A stretch of 64,000 nt of DNA, taken from contig JAFZWY010000029.1 of assembly GCA_017617125.1 (NCBI GenBank), positions 1 through 64,000 on the forward strand, read 5' to 3'. Positions 1 through 7,014 of the stretch are shown here, one piece after another. Source of the DNA: Bacteroidales bacterium (GTDB lineage Bacteria; Bacteroidota; Bacteroidia; Bacteroidales; ML635J-15). The position numbers and the translations under genes were made by a program. The notes beneath the pieces are model-generated. The model was not told the DNA's origin and did no database searches. It worked only from the letters and a program-made list of their open reading frames with translations. Every line of letters begins with the position of its first letter. Within the stretch, counting starts at the first letter, position 1.

Positions 1-107
1 CCTTTTTCGACGAATTTCTCGTGACGGAAGTGCATGGAACCTGCGCCGCCCGCTCCCGAACGACAATATATCTTTACGTAATCTACAAAATTGGATGTGG
101 TTGCCAT
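1..107 (-). CDS. obg: Obg family GTPase, N-terminal fragment
   Basis: Partial gene running off the left edge; only the first ~35 codons are present. The start (ATG at 107-105) gives MATTSNFVDYVKIY, then a glycine-rich stretch (CRSGAGGAGSMHFRHEKF). This is the characteristic beginning of the Obg fold, whose glycine-rich segments form the N-terminal domain of this ribosome-assembly GTPase. The G domain lies outside the window, so the call rests on the N-terminus only. It follows gcvT on the same strand, with a likely terminator between them, so it is probably transcribed separately. Confidence 0.85.
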   Translation of the reverse strand, partial: MATTSNFVDYVKIYCRSGAGGAGSMHFRHEKFVEK

Positions 108-130
108 TGTAATTCTTGGGTAATATTTTC

Positions 131-163
131 AAAAAAGAACCTCGGAACCGAGATTCCGAGATT
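131..163 (-). terminator. Rho-independent terminator after gcvT
   Basis: Read on the minus strand, AATCTCGG pairs with CCGAGGTT (one G-U pair) and is followed by CTTTTTT. It lies between gcvT and obg. The half-site is present twice in tandem (148-155 and 156-163), so two alternative stems can form. Confidence 0.55.
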
Positions 164-187
164 CTTAATATGGAAACAAATGTATAA

Positions 188-1318
188 CTACTTAACCTGA
201 GGCATCTGGTCCTTGAAGAGCGGAGTCTTCTTTACTTCGGCCTTAACCTTCTTGCCGCGGATGTCGATGTAGATTTCTGTTCCTTCCTTCCAGAATCCAC
301 GGTTGAGGTATGCCATACCGATACCCTTCTTCATCATTGGCGACATTGCACCCGAGGTAACATGACCAATCTCGTTGCCTTCTGCATCGTAAACGAGGTA
401 TTCGGGACGCGGAATGCCACGGTCAACGAGGATGAAGCCCTTCAACATCTTGCTGGTGCCTTCAGCTTTCAGTTTCTCGTGGTATGCACGGTTGGTGAAG
501 TCGTTGCCATCAACAAACTTGGTAATCCAGCCAAGACCAGCTTCGATTGGAGAAGTGGTGTCGTTGATGTCGTGTCCGTAGAGGCAGAATCCCATTTCGA
601 GGCGGAGGGTGTCGCGTGCGCCAAGACCTATCATCTTGATACCGAATTCTTCACCTGCTTCGAGAACAGCCTTCAACAGTTTGTCAGCATACGGGTTCTT
701 TGCGTAGATTTCGCATCCACCTGCACCTGTGTAACCGGTTGTCGAGAAGATAACTTCTGGAATGCCAGCAAATTCGATAATCTTGTTGGTGTAGTATTCC
801 ATGTCGATTACATTAGCCTTTGTGAGCTTCTGCATTGCCTTAAGAGCGTAAGGACCCTGAACAGCGAGCTGGCAGTATTCGTCGGATGCGTTTACGATGT
901 CCTGTCCGACCTTCAAGCCCATCTTTTCAGCTATTGCGATGCACCAGTTCCAGTCCTTGTCGATGTTAGCAGCGTTTACAACGAGGAAATATTTCTTGTC
1001 GTTGATTCTGTAAACCAAGAGGTCGTCAACGATACCGCCGTCGTTGTTAGGCAGGCACGAGTACTGAACCTTACCGTCGGTGAGGTCGGCAACATTGTTC
1101 GAAGTAACCTTCTGTACGAAGTCGAAGGCCTTGTCGCCAGTTACCCAGAATTCGCCCATGTGAGAAACATCGAAAACGCCGATATGTTCGCGGCAGAAGA
1201 TGTGCTCGTCGTTTATGCTAGTGTACTGGATTGGCATGTTGAAGCCAGCGAAAGGTGCCATCTGTGCGCCCTGTGCGATGTGAAACTGCGTGAAGGCAGT
1301 GGTTTTGATTTCTTCCAT
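188..1318 (-). CDS. gcvT: Glycine cleavage system aminomethyltransferase (T protein)
   Basis: 376 residues, the usual size of GcvT. T protein moves the methylene group from the aminomethyl-lipoyl H protein to tetrahydrofolate and releases ammonia, in the cytoplasm. The N-terminus (TTAFTQFHIAQGAQMAPFAGF), the DVSHMGEF segment near residue 50, the TGYTGAGGCEIY segment near residue 195 and the C-terminal glycine-rich part (HVTSGAMSPMMKKGIGMAYL) are all typical of GcvT. No gcvH or gcvP is nearby, so the other components must be encoded elsewhere, which is common in Bacteroidales. A TATCTTTG promoter lies about 50 bases upstream and a terminator follows. Confidence 0.95.
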   Translation of the reverse strand: MEEIKTTAFTQFHIAQGAQMAPFAGFNMPIQYTSINDEHIFCREHIGVFDVSHMGEFWVTGDKAFDFVQKVTSNNVADLTDGKVQYSCLPNNDGGIVDDLLVYRINDKKYFLVVNAANIDKDWNWCIAIAEKMGLKVGQDIVNASDEYCQLAVQGPYALKAMQKLTKANVIDMEYYTNKIIEFAGIPEVIFSTTGYTGAGGCEIYAKNPYADKLLKAVLEAGEEFGIKMIGLGARDTLRLEMGFCLYGHDINDTTSPIEAGLGWITKFVDGNDFTNRAYHEKLKAEGTSKMLKGFILVDRGIPRPEYLVYDAEGNEIGHVTSGAMSPMMKKGIGMAYLNRGFWKEGTEIYIDIRGKKVKAEVKKTPLFKDQMPQVK

Positions 1319-1365
1319 TATGTTATGTCTTTAAGTTTTTAATGAATTTTTTGAAAAATTTGGGG

Positions 1366-1373
1366 CAAAGATA
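1366..1373 (-). promoter_or_regulatory. Bacteroidota -7 promoter element for gcvT
   Basis: TATCTTTG on the minus strand, 48 bases before the gcvT start, matches the TAnnTTTG consensus exactly. No clear -33 TTTG is visible. Confidence 0.5.
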
Positions 1374-1544
1374 AGATTTTTATTTGAGCCAGTTTTATTT
1401 TTGTGAAATTATTTTGAGGGGATTTTTGATTTGGTTTTGTGTATAAATATGTTTATAATATGCCTCCTTTCCCCACCTAAAAAACTATACCTATTGCATT
1501 TTTTTTATAAACTTGCGAACTTTTTTAATTAGGAGAATAATAGG

Positions 1545-2345
1545 ATGGAAGCTATATTTACGCCCGAATTTTTCAATATGATGCTGATTATCATGGCAGC
1601 AGTGGGCTTGGTTGTGTTCGTTTCGCTTTACTTTGTTGATGCTGGCTACGGCAAGATGATTTCGGCAAAATGGGGACCTGCAATGCCCAACAAGTGGGGC
1701 TGGATGCTGATGGAGTGCCCGGTGTTCATTATCGTGCTCTACCTTTGGTGGACTGCCGCACCTGAAGTCAAGTATAATGTACCGTACCTGTTGTTCTTCC
1801 TGTTCTTCGAACTGCATTATTTCCAGCGTTCGTTCATATTTCCGTTTCTGCTCAAGGGCAAGTCGAAGATGCCGATTGCGATAATGGCGATGTCGGTAAT
1901 CTGGAACCTGATAAACGGCTACATCCAGGGCTACTGGCTGTTCCACCTTGCACCTGCAAATCCAACATATAGCGTGCTGTATTCTACCGACTGGCTCACA
2001 AGCTGGCAGTTTATCGCAGGAACTATCATTTTCTTTACTGGAATGTTCATCAACTTGAATTCCGACCATGTTATCCGCCATCTGCGCAAGCCCGGCGATA
2101 CCAACCATTATCTTCCAAAGAAAGGTATGTATAGGTATGTCACCAGCGCCAACTATTTCGGCGAAATTACCGAATGGCTCGGCTTTGCAATCCTTACCTA
2201 TTCGTGGGCTGGCGCCTTGTTCTTCTGGTTCTCGTGCTGTAACCTTGTGCCACGTGCCAACTCCATCTACCACAAGTACGAAAAGGAATTCCCAGATGAG
2301 TTTGATAGGAAGAAATTGAAACGAATTATTCCGAAGGTATATTAA
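1545..2345 (+). CDS. 3-oxo-5-alpha-steroid 4-dehydrogenase (steroid 5-alpha-reductase) family membrane protein
   Basis: 266 residues with several hydrophobic segments (about 10-30, 58-70, 78-90, 110-125, 155-170, 212-232), consistent with a polytopic inner-membrane enzyme. The C-terminal half has the family signature: RKPGD (181-185), then YRYVTSANYFGEITEWLGF (196-214), then NLVPRA and a closing IPKVY. E57 in a MECP context and the HY pair at 91-92 sit where the human SRD5A enzymes have their catalytic Glu and Tyr. The family reduces the 4,5 double bond of 3-keto-4-ene steroids with NADPH; related enzymes act on polyprenols or lipids. An AGGAG sequence 11-12 bases upstream supports the start. 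It heads a co-oriented set with an Old Yellow Enzyme and an SDR. The substrate is inferred. Confidence 0.85.
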   Translation: MEAIFTPEFFNMMLIIMAAVGLVVFVSLYFVDAGYGKMISAKWGPAMPNKWGWMLMECPVFIIVLYLWWTAAPEVKYNVPYLLFFLFFELHYFQRSFIFPFLLKGKSKMPIAIMAMSVIWNLINGYIQGYWLFHLAPANPTYSVLYSTDWLTSWQFIAGTIIFFTGMFINLNSDHVIRHLRKPGDTNHYLPKKGMYRYVTSANYFGEITEWLGFAILTYSWAGALFFWFSCCNLVPRANSIYHKYEKEFPDEFDRKKLKRIIPKVY

Positions 2346-2352
2346 TGTGGTT

Positions 2353-2425
2353 TAAGGGTTCGAAGATTTGAAGATTTGAAGATTCGAAGATTCGAAAATT
2401 CGAAAATTCAGGGATTGGAAGATGA
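2353..2425. repeat. Degenerate 8-9 bp tandem repeat
   Basis: Imperfect tandem copies of GAAGATTTGAA / GAAGATTCGAA / GAAAATTCGAA fill most of the gap between the reductase gene and the four-helix-bundle gene. The reading frames here are broken and no promoter was identified in the array. Confidence 0.6.
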
Positions 2426-2444
2426 AGATTTTTATTAGATAATT

Positions 2445-2834
2445 ATGGCAACAGTATCGTCGTTTGAAGAATTAGATATTTGGAAACAGGCTCGTGAGAT
2501 ATGCATGAGCGTATATGAAATTACTTGTCATGAGAATTTTAATAATGATTTTCGTTTTTGTTCTCAAATTAGAGCTGCAGCAGGGTCGATAATGGATAAT
2601 ATAGCCGAAGGATTCGAGAGAGAAGGTAATAAAGAGTTTATACAATTTTTGTTTTATGCAAAAGGTTCTTGTGGTGAGTTACGAAGCCAATTAATCCGTG
2701 CATGCGATTGGAAATATATTACAAATGAAGAATTTAATAAGTTAAAAGAAGATGCATCTAAAATTTCTACTGGCATTTATAATTTTATAAAGTATCTGAA
2801 AAATAGTAATTTCTCTGGAAACAGATTTAAATAA
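2445..2834 (+). CDS. Four helix bundle protein (23S rRNA intervening-sequence protein family)
   Basis: 129 residues. The pattern FEELDIWKQAREI near the start, then RAAAGSIMDNIAEGFER (46-63) and GSCGELRSQL, is typical of the small four-helix-bundle proteins first noticed in intervening sequences of 23S rRNA genes and widespread in Bacteroidota. Their molecular function is not established. The gene is flanked on both sides by AT-rich short repeats (2353-2425 and 2835-2874). It interrupts an otherwise metabolic set of genes, so it may have been inserted independently of its neighbours. Confidence 0.85.
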   Translation: MATVSSFEELDIWKQAREICMSVYEITCHENFNNDFRFCSQIRAAAGSIMDNIAEGFEREGNKEFIQFLFYAKGSCGELRSQLIRACDWKYITNEEFNKLKEDASKISTGIYNFIKYLKNSNFSGNRFK

Positions 2835-2876
2835 TCATCAAATTATCAAATCATCAAATTATCAAATTGTTGAATC
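2835..2876. repeat. Short tandem repeat ATCAAATTATCAA
   Basis: The 42 bases before the flavin reductase start are imperfect copies of ATCAAATT/ATCAAATC. This is the second low-complexity spacer flanking the four-helix-bundle gene. Confidence 0.6.
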
Positions 2877-4148
2877 ATGAACAAACTTTTCACCCCATAC
2901 CAGTTAGGTCCTATAACATTGCGTAACCGCTTCATCCGCTCGGCGGCTTTCGAGAACATGGCACGCGACAACATGCCGACAAAAGAATTGATGGACTACC
3001 ACGTTAGCGTAGCTCGCGGTGGCGTCGGAATGACAACCGTGGCTTACTGCGCTGTCGATATTACCGGCGTTTCGTTCAACGGACAAATATATGTGCGCGA
3101 GGAAAGCCTTCCTGCATTGCGCGAACTTACCGCCGCTATCCACGCCGAAGGCGCAAAGGCTAGCATCCAGCTCGGTCACTGCGGAAATATGACTCACCGT
3201 GCAACCTGCCATTGTATGCCAGTAAGCGCATCAAACGGCTTCAACTTGTATTCGCCGACTTTCCACCGCCGTCTGAAAGTGGAGGAAATTAAACAACTTG
3301 TAAAAAACTTCGGCAAGGCCGTTGATTTCTGCCGCGAGGCTGGCTTCGACTGCGTTGAGATTCACGCAGGACATTCCTACCTTATTTCGCAGTTCATTGG
3401 CAAACGCACCAACCATCGTCACGATGAGTACGGAGGTTCGTTCGAGAACCGTGTTCGTTTCCTGAATGAAATTCTCGACGAGGTTATGCTTCACGCAAAG
3501 GACGATATGGCAGTTGTTGTAAAGACCAACATGTGGGACGACTGTTGGCGCGGCGTAAGCATCGAGGAGGGAATAAAGGTAGCCAAAGAAATCGCCAAGC
3601 ACAAGGTTCACGGAATAGTTTTGTCGGGTGGTACTGTAAGTGCTTCGCCGATGACGATTCTCGGTGGTGCTATGCCGTACAAGACTTTGGCGTATTATAT
3701 GCCTAAGTCGTTCTGGTGGCTCAAGGCTGCGCTTAATATTCCTGGTGCTGCACCTATGGTTATGCCTACATCACCGTTCAAGGAATTGTATTTCATGGAG
3801 AAAGCCAAGATTTTCCAGAAGGAAATAAAGGATGTTCCGCTGATTTATGTCGGTGGTGTTCAGTCGGGGGCAAACTGCCAGAGAATCATGGACGAAGGCT
3901 TCGAACTTTTCCAGCTAGCACATGTGCTCATCAAGGACCCCGATTTCGTAAAGCATGTTCAGGAAAATCCTAACTATCACGCTGGCTGCTGCCGTTCGAA
4001 CTACTGTGTTGCACGTATGTACACGCTTGATATGAAGTGCCACGAATGCGTAGTGCGTGACGGTGAGGTTATTCCGAAGAGAATCCAGAAGGAAATCAAG
4101 AAGCTCGAAACAAAGGCAAAGAAATCGGTAGAGGAAAGTAAGAAGTAG
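2877..4148 (+). CDS. NADH:flavin oxidoreductase, Old Yellow Enzyme family
   Basis: 423 residues forming an FMN-binding TIM barrel. Visible family features are the start LFTPYQLGPITLRNRFIRSA, QLGHCG (98-103), the active-site HAGHSYL (163-169) with its His pair, DEYGGSFENR (183-192) and the phosphate-binding YVGGVQSG near 324-331. The barrel is followed by a Cys-rich tail (C371, C372, C377, C388, C391), reminiscent of but not identical to the 4Fe-4S site of 2,4-dienoyl-CoA reductase/BaiCD-type enzymes. The second flavin/NAD domain of full-length FadH is absent. These enzymes reduce activated C=C bonds, and BaiCD-like and 5-beta-reductase members act on 3-oxo-4-ene bile acids or steroids. Placement between a steroid 5-alpha-reductase homologue and an SDR suggests, but does not prove, a steroid-type substrate. 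Confidence 0.88.
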   Translation: MNKLFTPYQLGPITLRNRFIRSAAFENMARDNMPTKELMDYHVSVARGGVGMTTVAYCAVDITGVSFNGQIYVREESLPALRELTAAIHAEGAKASIQLGHCGNMTHRATCHCMPVSASNGFNLYSPTFHRRLKVEEIKQLVKNFGKAVDFCREAGFDCVEIHAGHSYLISQFIGKRTNHRHDEYGGSFENRVRFLNEILDEVMLHAKDDMAVVVKTNMWDDCWRGVSIEEGIKVAKEIAKHKVHGIVLSGGTVSASPMTILGGAMPYKTLAYYMPKSFWWLKAALNIPGAAPMVMPTSPFKELYFMEKAKIFQKEIKDVPLIYVGGVQSGANCQRIMDEGFELFQLAHVLIKDPDFVKHVQENPNYHAGCCRSNYCVARMYTLDMKCHECVVRDGEVIPKRIQKEIKKLETKAKKSVEESKK

Positions 4149-4171
4149 GATTTTAGGGAAAAAAGTAAGTT

Positions 4172-4999
4172 ATGCTCTCATTAGTTACAGGTGCAAGTTC
4201 GGGAATAGGGTTGCAGTATGCAACGCAGTTGGCGAGGGATTATCATACCGACCTGTTGTTGGTAAGTAATCAGGAGAAGGAATTGCAGGAAGTGGCTGAA
4301 AATCTTGCAAAGGAATATGGAGTAAAGACGATTGCCCATTATGCCGACTTAAGTCTGCCCACTGCTGCCGATGACCTTTTCAAATATTGTCAGGACAACA
4401 ATTTAGTGGTTGACATACTGATAAACGATGCTGGCGTTTTCTTTTTCAATCCGTATTGCGAAACAAACATGAAGCGTATCGACCTTATGCTTAACCTGCA
4501 TGTGATGACGGTTTCGAAGATGTGCCGTTTGTTTGGCGAGGCAATGATTAACAGACAGTTGACGGAGGAAGAGAAAGCCCAGAAAATTTGTAGGAAAAGA
4601 CGCAAAAAGGGGTACATTCTCAACATGTCGTCTATGTCGGCATGGATGGCAATGCCTGGCATTCAGACCTATAATGCATCGAAAGCATATATTTACAATT
4701 TCACCAAATCGCTTTGGTACGAACTTAAGCCTCATGAGGTTAACATAATTGCTATGGCACCAGGTGCTGTCGATACCGCTTTGTTCGGACTTGCACCACG
4801 CTTGCGCAAGTTGGCAGTGCATCTAACAGTTAGTATCACTCCCGAAAAGTTGGTGAAAAAAGCCTTGCGAAAGATGTTCCGTGGAAAGAAGGCGTCAACC
4901 CCTGGATTCATAAACTGGCTTGCAACGCCATTGCTGAAGCATACTCCCGACTGGTTGCTTTTCTTTGCGATGAAGCATGTAGGGAAATATCAGAAATAA
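4172..4999 (+). CDS. Short-chain dehydrogenase/reductase (classical SDR)
   Basis: 275 residues. The cofactor-binding TGASSGIG is at 6-13, NDAG at 85-88, the active-site Ser at 153-154, and Tyr167 with Lys171 form the YxxxK motif, so it should be catalytically competent. The layout, with a hydrophobic C-terminal part ending in a helical FINWLATPLLKHTPDWLLFF region, resembles the 17-beta-hydroxysteroid dehydrogenase/3-ketoacyl reductase subgroup. It starts 23 bases after the flavin reductase, so the two are probably co-transcribed. In context it may act as a hydroxysteroid dehydrogenase, which is inference. It ends one base from the convergent beta-helix gene, and no terminator is visible between them. 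Confidence 0.88.
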   Translation: MLSLVTGASSGIGLQYATQLARDYHTDLLLVSNQEKELQEVAENLAKEYGVKTIAHYADLSLPTAADDLFKYCQDNNLVVDILINDAGVFFFNPYCETNMKRIDLMLNLHVMTVSKMCRLFGEAMINRQLTEEEKAQKICRKRRKKGYILNMSSMSAWMAMPGIQTYNASKAYIYNFTKSLWYELKPHEVNIIAMAPGAVDTALFGLAPRLRKLAVHLTVSITPEKLVKKALRKMFRGKKASTPGFINWLATPLLKHTPDWLLFFAMKHVGKYQK

Positions 5000-5000
5000 G

Positions 5001-7010
5001 CTATTCTTTCACGACAACTTTGTTCCTGCCGTTTGCTCTGACAATGTAGGTGCCGGCATTGTATTCCGATATGTCAAAATATGCATTTCCGCTAACTTCG
5101 GTTATTTTCAATCTGCGGCCAGTATTGTCGAATATCTCGACTATTGTGGAGTGTTCGTTTGGCAGGGTAATTTCAAATATTCCAGAGGTTGGATTAGGAA
5201 AAATTGATAGGCCGTTATGAGCAGCCTCATGCAAAAAAACAGGGCCATCGACACCGTAAGTTTTCGAAAATTCCGAAGTGTTTTTGTCTAGATCTATTGT
5301 AAGGGCGGTGATTAGGTCTGATGACGTGCAGTTGGGGATTGTAGCAGTCCAGGCGCCTCTTACGCAAGGATAGGCTTTGCATACATATTGCATTCCTTCC
5401 CCGTATCCGCTTGGGTCGGGAGTTGCTTTGTATATTTCTACTTTGTGGAATTCGGGATGTATGACATCGAGGTTGCCACTAATGTTCATGTAGCCTTCGT
5501 CGTCAATAATGATAGTGTTTATTGTCGGGAAATTCAGTTTCTCGTTTGCTCCCGAATCTTCGTCCAAGTCGTCGTTGGGTGTTACTCCCGGCTCGAAAAG
5601 GTCGATAGCAAGCCCGCCGTTGTTGTAGAACGAGTTGCAACTGATGAGGTTCTGTGTGCAGTTGTCGTTGGTAATGTAAACTCCGCATCCTCCGTTGTTG
5701 GCAATGATGTTGGCCTCTTCGGGCGAACCGCCAATTACTGTCTTTTTAGGACCTTGCGAGATTCTTATTCCGTCGAGTCCGTTGCCCAATGGATTGCCGT
5801 CAACGTCAACGCCTATGTAGTTGCGTACTATTACGTTGCTGTCGGATGCGGTAATATTTATGCCGATACCAACCTGAGTGTTGCCCGAAATAATGTTTCC
5901 ATCCATTATGTTCTTGTACGAAATGCCGTCGATGATGATTCCAGCCGTGTTTGCAACTGCATTACGACCAGTATAGTCGGTGCCGATGAAGTTGTTTTTC
6001 AGAAGGTTATTGTTAGTGCCATTGTTGTAAAAGAACACACCGTAGCCGACATTTCCCGAAATAATATTTCGCTCTGTGTCGGTGTCTCCGCCTACGCGGT
6101 TGCTATACGAACCGTCGTCGAAAAGAACACCATAAGTATTGCCAATAGGTAACGTTCCTGTTACGTCTGTGCCTATGTAGTTTCCAATGATTACATTCTG
6201 GGTTGCGCCAGCGCCAAATAGTGGCAGACCATAGTCGGTGTTACCAGATATTATGTTTCGTTCTTCTGGCGAAGTTCCGCCAATTGTGCAATATCGCACA
6301 GCACCTTCCATGCTCATGCCGTCGTAGTTGGGCAACGAGTCGTTGCCTTCGCGGTTTAGCCCTATGATACAACCTTTTACCGTGCAATATTCGACATCGA
6401 GCAGACGGATTCCAATGTGCAAGTTGCCCGAAATAATGTTGCGTTCGGCAAGTGTGGTTCCGCCAATTGTGCTGTTGTTGCTACCCGAAATGAATTCAAG
6501 TCCGATGTCGTTGCCCATAATGGTGCTGCCGGTCTCGTTGGTGCCTATGTAGCATCCCGAAACCGTTGAGTTTGCCGAGCCGTAGAATTGTGCACCTTTG
6601 GTAAAACGGCGGATGTTGAGACCTTTCAACGTTGCATTGGGCGCATTCATGAAGCGGAAGCCGTAGTCGCGGGCATTGCTACCGTCGATTACGATTTCGG
6701 GGCCGAACGGATTGGTGTCACCTGCAAAAGCGGTTTGCGTAGTGCCGTCGATTGTAACACCCTGCTGCATTATCATTGGTAGGTCGCTCGATGGAGCGAT
6801 TACCCAGACTCCAGTGTTCGAATTGTAGTTGGCATCGGTGGTTGGAATGTTGAAATTTATGGTATGCGGACCTGTCGATGCTGCGCACATTTGCAGAGCA
6901 TAACGCAAGGTATTTGGACCGGAATCGCCAGTAGAAGTAACGGTTAAGGTGGCGGATTTTGCGACTATTGCAGTCAAAATCAATAATATTGCAAGTATGA
7001 TGTTTTTCAT
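5001..7010 (-). CDS. Secreted parallel beta-helix protein with T9SS type A sorting domain
   Basis: 669 residues from ATG at 7010, a start chosen because it begins directly with the signal peptide (MKNIILAILLILTAIVAKSA); an upstream ATG at 7028 would overlap the preceding gene. The mature protein opens with a CSLREA-like segment (STGDSGPNTLRYAL). It continues as right-handed beta-helix coils marked by repeats such as ERNIISGN, GNYIGTDVTGT and TIGG. The C-terminal ~75 residues (IFPNPTSGIFEI through NAGTYIVRANG to KVVVKE) are a T9SS sorting domain, so the protein is expected to cross the outer membrane through the PorU-type pathway encoded at 55.6-62.6 kb. The ligand or substrate is unknown. It lies 4 bases downstream of a longer paralogue. 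Confidence 0.88.
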   Translation of the reverse strand: MKNIILAILLILTAIVAKSATLTVTSTGDSGPNTLRYALQMCAASTGPHTINFNIPTTDANYNSNTGVWVIAPSSDLPMIMQQGVTIDGTTQTAFAGDTNPFGPEIVIDGSNARDYGFRFMNAPNATLKGLNIRRFTKGAQFYGSANSTVSGCYIGTNETGSTIMGNDIGLEFISGSNNSTIGGTTLAERNIISGNLHIGIRLLDVEYCTVKGCIIGLNREGNDSLPNYDGMSMEGAVRYCTIGGTSPEERNIISGNTDYGLPLFGAGATQNVIIGNYIGTDVTGTLPIGNTYGVLFDDGSYSNRVGGDTDTERNIISGNVGYGVFFYNNGTNNNLLKNNFIGTDYTGRNAVANTAGIIIDGISYKNIMDGNIISGNTQVGIGINITASDSNVIVRNYIGVDVDGNPLGNGLDGIRISQGPKKTVIGGSPEEANIIANNGGCGVYITNDNCTQNLISCNSFYNNGGLAIDLFEPGVTPNDDLDEDSGANEKLNFPTINTIIIDDEGYMNISGNLDVIHPEFHKVEIYKATPDPSGYGEGMQYVCKAYPCVRGAWTATIPNCTSSDLITALTIDLDKNTSEFSKTYGVDGPVFLHEAAHNGLSIFPNPTSGIFEITLPNEHSTIVEIFDNTGRRLKITEVSGNAYFDISEYNAGTYIVRANGRNKVVVKE

Positions 7011-7014
7011 GGTT

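Noticed and set aside
362..1342. Long plus-strand open frame opposite gcvT
   Set aside because: It is the antisense shadow of gcvT: no recognisable domain, and the minus-strand protein is unmistakable.
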